From Lysobacter sp. (GTDB lineage Bacteria; Pseudomonadota; Gammaproteobacteria; Xanthomonadales; Xanthomonadaceae): a stretch of DNA of 22,256 nt. The translations under genes were made by a program, and so were the position numbers. The stretch spans positions 1 to 22,256 of the forward strand of contig JASLDW010000026.1 in the NCBI GenBank assembly GCA_030151365.1, given 5' to 3'. Of this stretch, positions 17,035 through 22,256 are shown piece after piece; within the stretch, counting starts at the first letter, position 1, and the number at the start of each line of letters is the position of its first letter. The notes below the pieces were generated by a model. The model was given only the letters and a program-made list of their open reading frames with translations, did no database searches and was not told where the DNA came from.

Positions 17035-17110
17035 GGGTCGTTAGCTCAGTCGGTAGAGCATCGGACTTTTAATCCGCTGGTCGATGGTTCGAATCCATCA
17101 CGACCCACCA
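17035..17110 (+). tRNA. tRNA-Lys, anticodon TTT
   Basis: A complete 76-base cloverleaf. The acceptor stem pairs GGGTCGT (17035-17041) with ACGACCC (17100-17106), the D arm is GCTC/GAGC (17044-17059), the anticodon loop is CTTTTAA (17066-17072) with TTT at 17068-17070, and the T arm is GATGG/CCATC around TTCGAAT (17083-17099). The discriminator A and CCA are encoded. The outermost anticodon-stem pair is a T-C mismatch (17061 with 17077), and the other four pairs are Watson-Crick. Decodes AAA/AAG lysine codons. Confidence 0.98.
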
Positions 17111-17222
17111 TTAATTGGTTGATTTCCCTTGGCGTGCAAACCCATGGGGCCATGCCGGAATGCGCCTCGGATGGTGGTGGCCACATCCTGGATATGGATC
17201 GTATGTGCAAGTGGTGGGCAAT

Positions 17223-17227
17223 GGAGG
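17223..17227 (+). promoter_or_regulatory. Ribosome binding site deciding the acyltransferase GTG start
   Basis: GGAGG lies seven bases before GTG 17235. It is the strongest ribosome site in the upstream region and marks that GTG as the start of the acyltransferase gene over in-frame candidates further upstream. Confidence 0.6.
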
Positions 17228-17234
17228 TGGGAAG

Positions 17235-18302
17235 GTGAAGTCTAGTTCTGGTGCCCACTATGTCGGGTTGGACCATCTGCGCGCATTCGCGGCCTTCATG
17301 GTCATCTGCTGGCATTTCACGCCGGTATCCATCCACAAGGTCGATCAAGCGCCGACTTTCATCCCGTTTTCCTTGTTGCACGAAGGCAATACCGGCGTGT
17401 CGCTGTTCATGGTGCTGTCGGGCTACCTTTTCGCAAAATTACTGGATGGACGCGCGATTGTGTTCCGCGAGTTCATTCGCAACCGTTTCCTGAGGTTGGC
17501 GCCGCTTCTTGCTGTCGTGCTCGCCTGGTGGGCGTATCGTCAAGTACATGTTTACGGTTGGCACCTGCACACTGCAACCGATCACATCGCGAAAGGCCTT
17601 GTGCTCCCGGTATGGCCCAATGGCGGATGGTCGATTGCCGTTGAATTCCATTTCTACCTCGTGTTGCCTTTCCTGTTGCGCTGGTCGAAGCATTCCGTTT
17701 GGCCGTTGCTGGGCTTGATCATTGCTGCAATGTTGATTCGTGCAGGCGTGCATTTCTTGCGTGGCAACCTGCAAGATTTCGCCTATTGGACGATCGGTGG
17801 TCGCATCGACCAGTTCGTGCTCGGAATCATCATGTGGCGTTGCCGTTCGATCGCGACCACCCGCGCGACCGGCGTCGTGTTCTCCATGTTCGTGGTCTTC
17901 TGGTGGTGGCTGGATTCCACCGGTGGCCAGTACGGGACACGCGATTCGGCGATCTGGATCCTGCAGCCGACTATCGAAGGCATTGCCTGGGCGATGCTGG
18001 TCGCTTGGTATGACGCCCGCGAGTTCACTGGAGCCACGCGCTTGTCCCGGGTGGTCGCGGCGTTCGGCAGCGTGTCGTTCTCGCTTTACCTGCTGCATTT
18101 CTACTGGATATTCGACTATGCCGAGTCGCTGGCGAAGGCGGGTTACCCGATCGAGGATCAGGTCGCGGCGGCGATCGCCGCTCTTGTCTTCTTCGTCGCG
18201 ATGTTCATTCCGGCCTGGATTACCAATCGGTTGATCGAACGCCCCTTCATGCGCCGTCGCAGGCGTTACGCGGTCGAGCCTCCCGAGCCTTCGATGATTT
18301 GA
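17235..18302 (+). CDS. Acyltransferase-3 family membrane protein
   Basis: A 355-residue integral membrane protein of the acyltransferase-3 (OafA/OatA-like) family, which acylates sugars of lipopolysaccharide, peptidoglycan, glycans or other surface molecules. Family marks are the first-helix block GLDHLRAFAAFMVICWHF with the R-x10-H pair R16 and H27, GVSLFMVLSGYLF (54-66), the RxxR motif R84/R87 (NRFLRLAP), WSIAVEFHFYLVLPFLL (132-148) and SVSFSLYLLHF (279-289). About ten membrane helices are expected; there is no C-terminal SGNH domain. The DNA looks less GC-biased than the genes before the tRNA, with more TTG/ATT/GCA-type codons, which may indicate transfer. The acceptor is unknown. Confidence 0.88.
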   Translation: MKSSSGAHYVGLDHLRAFAAFMVICWHFTPVSIHKVDQAPTFIPFSLLHEGNTGVSLFMVLSGYLFAKLLDGRAIVFREFIRNRFLRLAPLLAVVLAWWAYRQVHVYGWHLHTATDHIAKGLVLPVWPNGGWSIAVEFHFYLVLPFLLRWSKHSVWPLLGLIIAAMLIRAGVHFLRGNLQDFAYWTIGGRIDQFVLGIIMWRCRSIATTRATGVVFSMFVVFWWWLDSTGGQYGTRDSAIWILQPTIEGIAWAMLVAWYDAREFTGATRLSRVVAAFGSVSFSLYLLHFYWIFDYAESLAKAGYPIEDQVAAAIAALVFFVAMFIPAWITNRLIERPFMRRRRRYAVEPPEPSMI

Positions 18303-18320
18303 GAGCCACATGCGGCCACG

Positions 18321-18345
18321 ACCGGCCGGGCGGCTTTCCGGCGGT
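18321..18345 (+). terminator. Weak hairpin after the acyltransferase gene
   Basis: ACCGGCCGG and CCGGCGGT can pair with a single bulge around an eight-base loop, about 20 bases after the stop codon. It is followed only by GGTTT rather than a real T-run, so it is at best a weak terminator. Confidence 0.2.
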
Positions 18346-18387
18346 GGTTTCGGATTCCTCACCACATCATCAATACATCGACAGCAC

Positions 18388-18393
18388 TATATT
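18388..18393 (+). promoter_or_regulatory. Candidate -10 box for the response regulator gene
   Basis: TATATT lies about 55 bases before the start codon in an unusually AT-rich patch for this DNA. The -35 position has no good match, so the regulator gene may need an activator or the hexamer may be chance. Confidence 0.3.
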
Positions 18394-18433
18394 CAGACGG
18401 CAGAAGTTCGATCAGGGGGCTGCGAGGTGGAGC

Positions 18434-18440
18434 AAGGGAG
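18434..18440 (+). promoter_or_regulatory. Ribosome binding site deciding the response regulator start
   Basis: AAGGGAG seven bases before ATG 18448 fixes this start over the long unstructured upstream extension that the open frame would allow. Confidence 0.65.
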
Positions 18441-18447
18441 TTCGTTC

Positions 18448-19149
18448 ATGGCGACGGTCGGCAACGCAACCGTCGCGGTTGTCGAGGATGATGCCGAATT
18501 GCGCGACCGCATCATGGTCCCGATATTGAACCGCATGGGATTCGCTGCCAGGGGCATGGCCAGTGCGCTCGATCTCTATCGGGCAATGACGCGCGAAATA
18601 TTCGATCTCGTCGTGCTCGACATCGGACTGCCCGATGACGATGGCATCGCGATCACCGCGCATTTGCGCAGCCTCTCGCCCTCGATCGGCATCGTCATGG
18701 TGACGGGGCTCGATTCCGCGCAAACGCGGTTGCGCAGCCTGCGCGCCGGTGCGGACGCCTATCTGCCGAAGCCGGTCGACATGGACGAGCTGGTGACGAC
18801 CATGGGCAATCTCGCGCGCCGCTGCATGCAGGTCCAGCAGCGCGATTGGATCGGCAATCCGGAAGGATGGATGATCAGCGCCAATGGCTGGCGCTTGCGT
18901 TCGCCATCCGGCGAATTGGTGGTGCTGACGCTTCCCGAGCGCGAGGTGATGCGGGCATTGGCCGCGGCGGAAGGCGGCGTCGTGAGTCGGGATGCGCTGG
19001 CCGCACAGCTTGTCGATGATGATCTCGAGTTCGACCCGCATCGGCTGGAAATGCTCATCTTCCGGTTGCGGCGGAAATGCCGGAAAGCGAGCGAAACGGA
19101 ATTGCCCTTGAAGGCGTTCCGCGGACGCGGATACACATTGGTCTGGTGA
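18448..19149 (+). CDS. OmpR/PhoB-type response regulator (orphan)
   Basis: A 233-residue two-component response regulator. The receiver domain has the acidic cluster E13-D14-D15, the phosphoacceptor D58 (VVLDIGLP), T86 (VMVTG) and K108 (LPKPVD). A linker with WIGNPEGW leads into a winged-helix DNA-binding domain at about 135-233, with LTLPEREVMRAL, GGVVSRDALAAQL and the end RGRGYTLVW. No histidine kinase lies next to it in this window, so its partner is elsewhere or it is regulated otherwise. It stands between the acyltransferase and two secreted DUF11 proteins on the same strand, and may control them; this is inference from position only. Confidence 0.93.
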   Translation: MATVGNATVAVVEDDAELRDRIMVPILNRMGFAARGMASALDLYRAMTREIFDLVVLDIGLPDDDGIAITAHLRSLSPSIGIVMVTGLDSAQTRLRSLRAGADAYLPKPVDMDELVTTMGNLARRCMQVQQRDWIGNPEGWMISANGWRLRSPSGELVVLTLPEREVMRALAAAEGGVVSRDALAAQLVDDDLEFDPHRLEMLIFRLRRKCRKASETELPLKAFRGRGYTLVW

Positions 19150-19224
19150 AGGCGGCGCGGCCCTGCGCAGTGCGATCAAGTGTGCATTCCATCAAGGAAC
19201 GGCAAAGACGGATCGCCATGCATT

Positions 19225-19246
19225 GGTGAAACTCACCCCAGGTGAG
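19225..19246 (+). repeat. Alternating inverted repeats upstream of the glycine-rich gene
   Basis: GGTGA (19225-19229), TCACC (19233-19237) and GGTGA (19241-19245) form two mutually exclusive hairpins. The right pair extends to a perfect CTCACC-CCA-GGTGAG palindrome (19232-19246). There is no T-run. It lies about 80 bases before the start codon in a 174-base gap and could be an operator or an RNA switch element. Confidence 0.45.
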
Positions 19247-19323
19247 CCAGCGAAATGAAGATGAGTGATTCGGAGGGGATGGCTTCCTAGAATTCCGCGG
19301 GTTTATCGGAAGGGGAGCGCACT

Positions 19324-20625
19324 TTGGTGCGTGCATACGCAAAAAGCATATTGGCCGGGGCGCGCGCCCCGGCGATCGCAGTGCTGTCGACGCTCGGAGT
19401 GCTGACGCCGGCCTGGGCGCAAGTCGCCACGACCTGCCCGTCGGGAATGCCGGGCACTCGCGTTTTCAACGGAAACGGCGCCGTGCAGTCATTCACGGTC
19501 CCCGCCAATGTCAGGCAGATCCGCGTCATCGCGGTCGGTGCGGATGGCGGCGAGCGCTCTCCGAAGGCGACTTGTGGCGGCACCAATTTCAGCGGGGGTG
19601 CCGGTGCTCGCATCGAAGGAACCTATGCAGTCACTCCGGGGCAGGTGCTGACGCTGATTCCGGGAAACCCTGGTGCAAGCGGCGATTGCGAATCGGGCGG
19701 CGGCGGTGCGACCGGGGTGTATATCGCAGGAACGCTCGCGATCATTGCCGGTGCGGGTGGCGGTGACGACAACACGGGCAATGGTGGTGGTGGCCAAGCG
19801 GGACTGAACGGCAGCAATGGCGGTTCTCCGGCCGGCGGCCATTGCCAGGCGGGTGGATCGGGTGGTACCGGTGGTGCGGGTGGCGTTGCCGGTGAAATCC
19901 CTCCGGCTGTCCCGGGGCAAACGTGTCCTTCCGGTGACGGCGGTGCTGGCGGTGGTGGCGTCAATGCCGCAGGCCAGACCCAGGGAAGCGGTGGCGGCCA
20001 TACCGGGCCAACCGGCGGCGGCAGGTGCAATATCGCGGGCGCGGCAGGCGGAATCGCCGGTACGGATGCCGGTGGCGCTGCGGTCGGGGCCAATGGCGGT
20101 TGGGGCGCATGCGGCGGCGGCGGTGCGGATGATCGCGAGAGCGGCGGCGGCGGCGGATATTCCGGCGGCGGTGGCGGTCCGGAATCGGCATATCCCGGCG
20201 GTGGTGGCTCCATCGTCCAGAGCGCGGGCGCGGCGACAGTCACCGCAACGACTACGGTCGCGGGCGCGGATGGCGGTGGTAGCGGCCAGCCGGGATCCGT
20301 TCGACTGTGCTGGCCCGGCGCAGATCTCTCCATCACCAAGACAGATCTTGTTCCGAGCGTGCCGACGCAAGGAACGACGACTTACAACATCGTCGTGAAA
20401 AACGGCGGCCCTTCGTCCGCCGATGGCGCGATCGTGACAGACCCGGTTGTCGCTGGATTGAGTTGCACGACAGCGCCGACATGCAGTGCGACGGGCGGCG
20501 CGGTGTGCCCCGCTTCCCCGACTGCAGCGCAATTGCAAAGCACGGGTCTGGTGATCCCGACCTTTCCGAACGGCGGATCGATCGCGCTGCAGCTCACATG
20601 CACCGTGACCGCGACGGGGCATTGA
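19324..20625 (+). CDS. Secreted glycine-rich protein with C-terminal DUF11 domain
   Basis: The 433-residue precursor has a signal peptide with likely cleavage after A32 (TPAWA, then QVATT). A strand-rich entry segment (QSFTVPANVRQIRVIAVGADGG, 55-76) resembles the start of bacterial glycine-rich domains; it is followed by a long Gly-rich tract (about 118-325) with runs such as GGGGGYSGGGGG near 275-285, a layout like the ALK/LTK-type glycine-rich domain. One DUF11 domain (ADLSITKTD to LTCTVTATG, about 333-431) ends the protein. Twelve cysteines, an even number, suggest disulfides. No anchor or sorting signal is seen. AAGGGGAG precedes TTG 19324; GTG one codon later is an equal alternative. Likely role: cell surface or extracellular; not established. 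Confidence 0.85.
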   Translation: MVRAYAKSILAGARAPAIAVLSTLGVLTPAWAQVATTCPSGMPGTRVFNGNGAVQSFTVPANVRQIRVIAVGADGGERSPKATCGGTNFSGGAGARIEGTYAVTPGQVLTLIPGNPGASGDCESGGGGATGVYIAGTLAIIAGAGGGDDNTGNGGGGQAGLNGSNGGSPAGGHCQAGGSGGTGGAGGVAGEIPPAVPGQTCPSGDGGAGGGGVNAAGQTQGSGGGHTGPTGGGRCNIAGAAGGIAGTDAGGAAVGANGGWGACGGGGADDRESGGGGGYSGGGGGPESAYPGGGGSIVQSAGAATVTATTTVAGADGGGSGQPGSVRLCWPGADLSITKTDLVPSVPTQGTTTYNIVVKNGGPSSADGAIVTDPVVAGLSCTTAPTCSATGGAVCPASPTAAQLQSTGLVIPTFPNGGSIALQLTCTVTATGH

Positions 20626-20705
20626 GATGCGCGGATTCCGGAATTCGGCCGCGATCACAAAACATCCATGTCTCGTGCATCACGTTTCTGAACACGAAAG
20701 GCATC

Positions 20706-20766
20706 AAGTGTGACGAGAGGCTTGGATTCATCCAGCTGAATCGATCAATGGACCAGAAGTGTGACG
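20706..20766 (+). repeat. Direct repeat AAGTGTGACG, two copies 51 bases apart
   Basis: Exact 10-base copies lie at 20706-20715 and 20757-20766, the offset being close to five helical turns, so both would face the same side of the DNA. The first copy is part of ATCAAGTGTG, which also occurs at 19175-19184 upstream of the glycine-rich gene. They could be regulator sites; chance is not excluded. Confidence 0.4.
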
Positions 20767-20902
20767 TCGGGGTGATGTGGTGTTCACGGCTGGCCTGCAA
20801 AAATTAAGGGTGCCGGATGGCTGCACTGTCAGTCTCTGCGCCGTACAGGGGGAGTTGGATTTGTTCATTCGTATGGATACGCACATTGCATCGTGCATAT
20901 GC

Positions 20903-20932
20903 GGGTCGCCCGAGGGCGGCCCTTTCGTCGTT
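20903..20932 (+). terminator. Terminator-like hairpin in the DUF11 gene leader
   Basis: GGGTCGCC (20903-20910) pairs with GGCGGCCC (20915-20922) over eight base pairs including one G-T wobble, with loop CGAG, followed by TTTCGTCGTT. It looks like an intrinsic terminator on the + strand with a short, interrupted T-run. It lies 277 bases after the previous stop codon and 138 bases before the next start. Confidence 0.5.
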
Positions 20933-21070
20933 GCGCGCGCAATCGCAGGGATGTCGATTCCCCGGACATCACGACTGCAGTCATCCACTGCGGTGGCTTC
21001 GACGAATTTCAATGACAAGGCAGCGGCTTTCGATTCCAGCCGCGCCGCTATGGCAACAGGACGATAAGCG

Positions 21071-22256
21071 ATGCAGTACGCGACAGGGAATGGATTGATC
21101 GGGAAGATGGCGCGTGCGATGCGCGTCGGCGGCCGCATGGCGGCCACCGGGCTTTTGCTGCTATCCGCGTTGACTGTGCAGGCGCAGACCACGGTGACCA
21201 ACGCCGCGACCGTTGCTCCGCCCTCTGGCGGCGTGATCGTCAACTCCGGCACCAGTTGCACGCCTGCATCCGCCCCGGCCGGAACGACGGTTTCGTTCGA
21301 TGGCGCGACGCAGACCTGTATCGCCAAGGACACCGATACGGTGACTTCCCCGCAGTTGACGATGACGAAGAGCCACGTGGGCAATTTCGTCGTTGGCTCG
21401 AACGGAACCTATACCCTGGCGGTGAGCAATACCGGCACCGCATCGACGTTCGGCACCATCACCGTCGTCGATACGCTGCCGGCAGGACTGACATTCGTCT
21501 CCGGCACGGGGACCGGCTGGACCTGCAATGCAGCGGGCCAAGTGGTGACGTGCACGTCAAGCACGGCGATCGCAAGTGGCGCGGCAGGCAATCCGATCAC
21601 GCTGACCGTCGGCGTGGCGGCTGCGGCGGCGCCGAGCGTGACCAATACCGCGCGTGCAAGCGGCGGTGGAGATTCGACGTGTCCGGCTAGCGGTACGACT
21701 CCATCGCGTTGCTTGCCCAGCGATCCGACCCCGGTGCAGACGCCTGCGAATGTTTCGCTGGCGAAGACCGGTCCCGCGACGGCGACCGTCGGCGCAAGCT
21801 ATCAATACACGTTGACGTTGACGAATAACGGGCAAACGGCGACCGCATCGAACCTGGTCGTTCAGGACCAGTTGCCTGCCGGGATGGTGGCGACGGCGGT
21901 TGCCGGTGCTAATTGCGGCGCGCTGCCCAGCGCGGCTGGTGCATTGCTGACTTGCACGGTACCGGGTCCGGTTGCGGCGAATGGTGGAACGCAGGCGTTC
22001 CAGCTGACGGTGAAGGCGCCATCGTCCGGCGGAAGCATCACGAACTACGCATCGACGAATCCGGCAGGAACGGGCAACCCGGGCACGCCGCCGGGAGCGG
22101 GTTGCGCGAATAACGCGACGACGAGCTGCGCAAACGTGCCGACGACGATCAACGCGCCGAAGTTGGACATCACGAAGACCGCGCCGGCGACGGCGGTGGT
22201 GGGCGTGCCGTTCGACTACACGATCACGGTGAAGAACAGCGGGACGGCGGCGACGA
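21071..22256 (+). CDS. Secreted protein with tandem DUF11 repeats (3' end outside window)
   Basis: The frame starting at ATG 21071 stays open to the right edge, giving 395 residues and one extra base. A long basic N-region (K12, R15, R18, R22) is followed by the hydrophobic stretch ATGLLLLSALTVQA, with likely cleavage after A38. Three DUF11-type Ig-like repeats are visible: about 93-193 (LTMTKSHVGNFVVGSNGTYT), about 225-328 (VSLAKTGPATATVGASYQYT) and a third from about 362 (LDITKTAPATAVVGVPFDYT), each with the VDTLPAGL-like or VQDQLPAGM-like turn. Cysteine-containing loops join the repeats. AGGA nine bases before the ATG supports the start. Such proteins are usually cell-surface or extracellular and can be very long; how this one is anchored cannot be seen. 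Confidence 0.85.
   Translation, partial: MQYATGNGLIGKMARAMRVGGRMAATGLLLLSALTVQAQTTVTNAATVAPPSGGVIVNSGTSCTPASAPAGTTVSFDGATQTCIAKDTDTVTSPQLTMTKSHVGNFVVGSNGTYTLAVSNTGTASTFGTITVVDTLPAGLTFVSGTGTGWTCNAAGQVVTCTSSTAIASGAAGNPITLTVGVAAAAAPSVTNTARASGGGDSTCPASGTTPSRCLPSDPTPVQTPANVSLAKTGPATATVGASYQYTLTLTNNGQTATASNLVVQDQLPAGMVATAVAGANCGALPSAAGALLTCTVPGPVAANGGTQAFQLTVKAPSSGGSITNYASTNPAGTGNPGTPPGAGCANNATTSCANVPTTINAPKLDITKTAPATAVVGVPFDYTITVKNSGTAAT

Larger units (their letters stand above)
20626..21070 (+). other. 445-base intergenic stretch without a convincing gene
   Basis: Short open frames at 20777-21067 and 20817-21098 have no recognisable domain or good ribosome site and overlap each other. The stretch contains two copies of AAGTGTGACG, an imperfect hairpin at about 20880-20903 (CGCACATTGCA with TGCATATGCG) and a strong terminator-like hairpin at 20903-20922. 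It may hold a long 5' leader of the next gene or a small RNA. Confidence 0.5.

Noticed and set aside
17035..17110. The tRNA-Lys 3' end as an attachment site with a partner in the window.
   Set aside because: I found no second copy of the tRNA 3' end and no integrase within the window, so an attachment site is not annotated.
17046..17381. A minus-strand frame ending in VGRDGFEPSTSGLKVRCSTD.
   Set aside because: The C-terminal peptide is the antisense translation of the tRNA-Lys gene, a well-known source of false hypothetical proteins.
19623..20339. Repetitive DNA and a proline-rich minus-strand frame; checked as a possible repeat or CRISPR array.
   Set aside because: The repetition is explained by glycine codons of the secreted protein on the plus strand; there are no regular repeats with spacers.
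20626..21070. A decayed DUF11 gene between the two secreted-protein genes.
   Set aside because: None of the three forward frames shows the repeat motifs (LPAGL, TKT, YTLTV-like segments), so it is not a recognisable remnant.
20777..21098. Two overlapping short plus-strand frames of 93-96 residues in the gap before the DUF11 repeat gene.
   Set aside because: No domain, no good ribosome site, in different frames over the same DNA, and crossing a terminator-like hairpin; the second also overlaps the start of the real gene.

Overview
The window reads as a piece of a high-GC gammaproteobacterial chromosome, most likely Xanthomonadaceae/Lysobacteraceae (a Lysobacter-, Luteimonas- or Xanthomonas-like organism). 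The reasons are family-level: the YebC N-terminus has the MGRGPSIE form I associate with this group, ruvC and ruvA are separated from ruvB by potassium transporter genes, and the ybgC-tolQRAB-pal-cpoB block is followed directly by queE, queC and a tRNA-Lys. This is inferred from recalled sequences, not from a database search. All recognised genes are on the + strand.

Region 1 (1-8750): the 3' two thirds of aspS, a GNAT acetyltransferase overlapping its stop codon, a DUF3016-type lipoprotein, a small alpha/beta hydrolase, yebC, ruvC, ruvA and two tandem kup potassium transporters. Region 2 (8752-10471): a PiuC/YbiX-type Fe(II)/2-oxoglutarate hydroxylase, then ruvB. The Holliday-junction genes ruvC-ruvA and ruvB are therefore split by kup-kup-piuC.

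Region 3 (10468-15610): the Tol-Pal cell-envelope operon (ybgC, tolQ, tolR, tolA, tolB, pal, cpoB), with tight or overlapping junctions up to tolA and short gaps after it. The CpoB protein looks short at its C-terminus. Region 4 (15620-17110): queE and queC (7-deazaguanine/queuosine precursor synthesis), overlapping by ATGA, then tRNA-Lys(TTT) with an encoded CCA and a strong leader hairpin.

Region 5 (17111-22256) looks accessory. It holds an acyltransferase-3 membrane protein, an orphan OmpR-type response regulator, a secreted cysteine-containing glycine-rich protein ending in one DUF11 domain, a 445-base non-coding stretch with a terminator-like hairpin and short repeats, and the start of a secreted protein built of tandem DUF11 repeats that runs off the right edge. 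This last gene is open to the window end for 395 codons. The response regulator plus two secreted DUF11 proteins, with unusual inverted repeats and a shared motif in their upstream regions, is the part most worth following up: it may be an uncharacterised regulated surface-protein locus.
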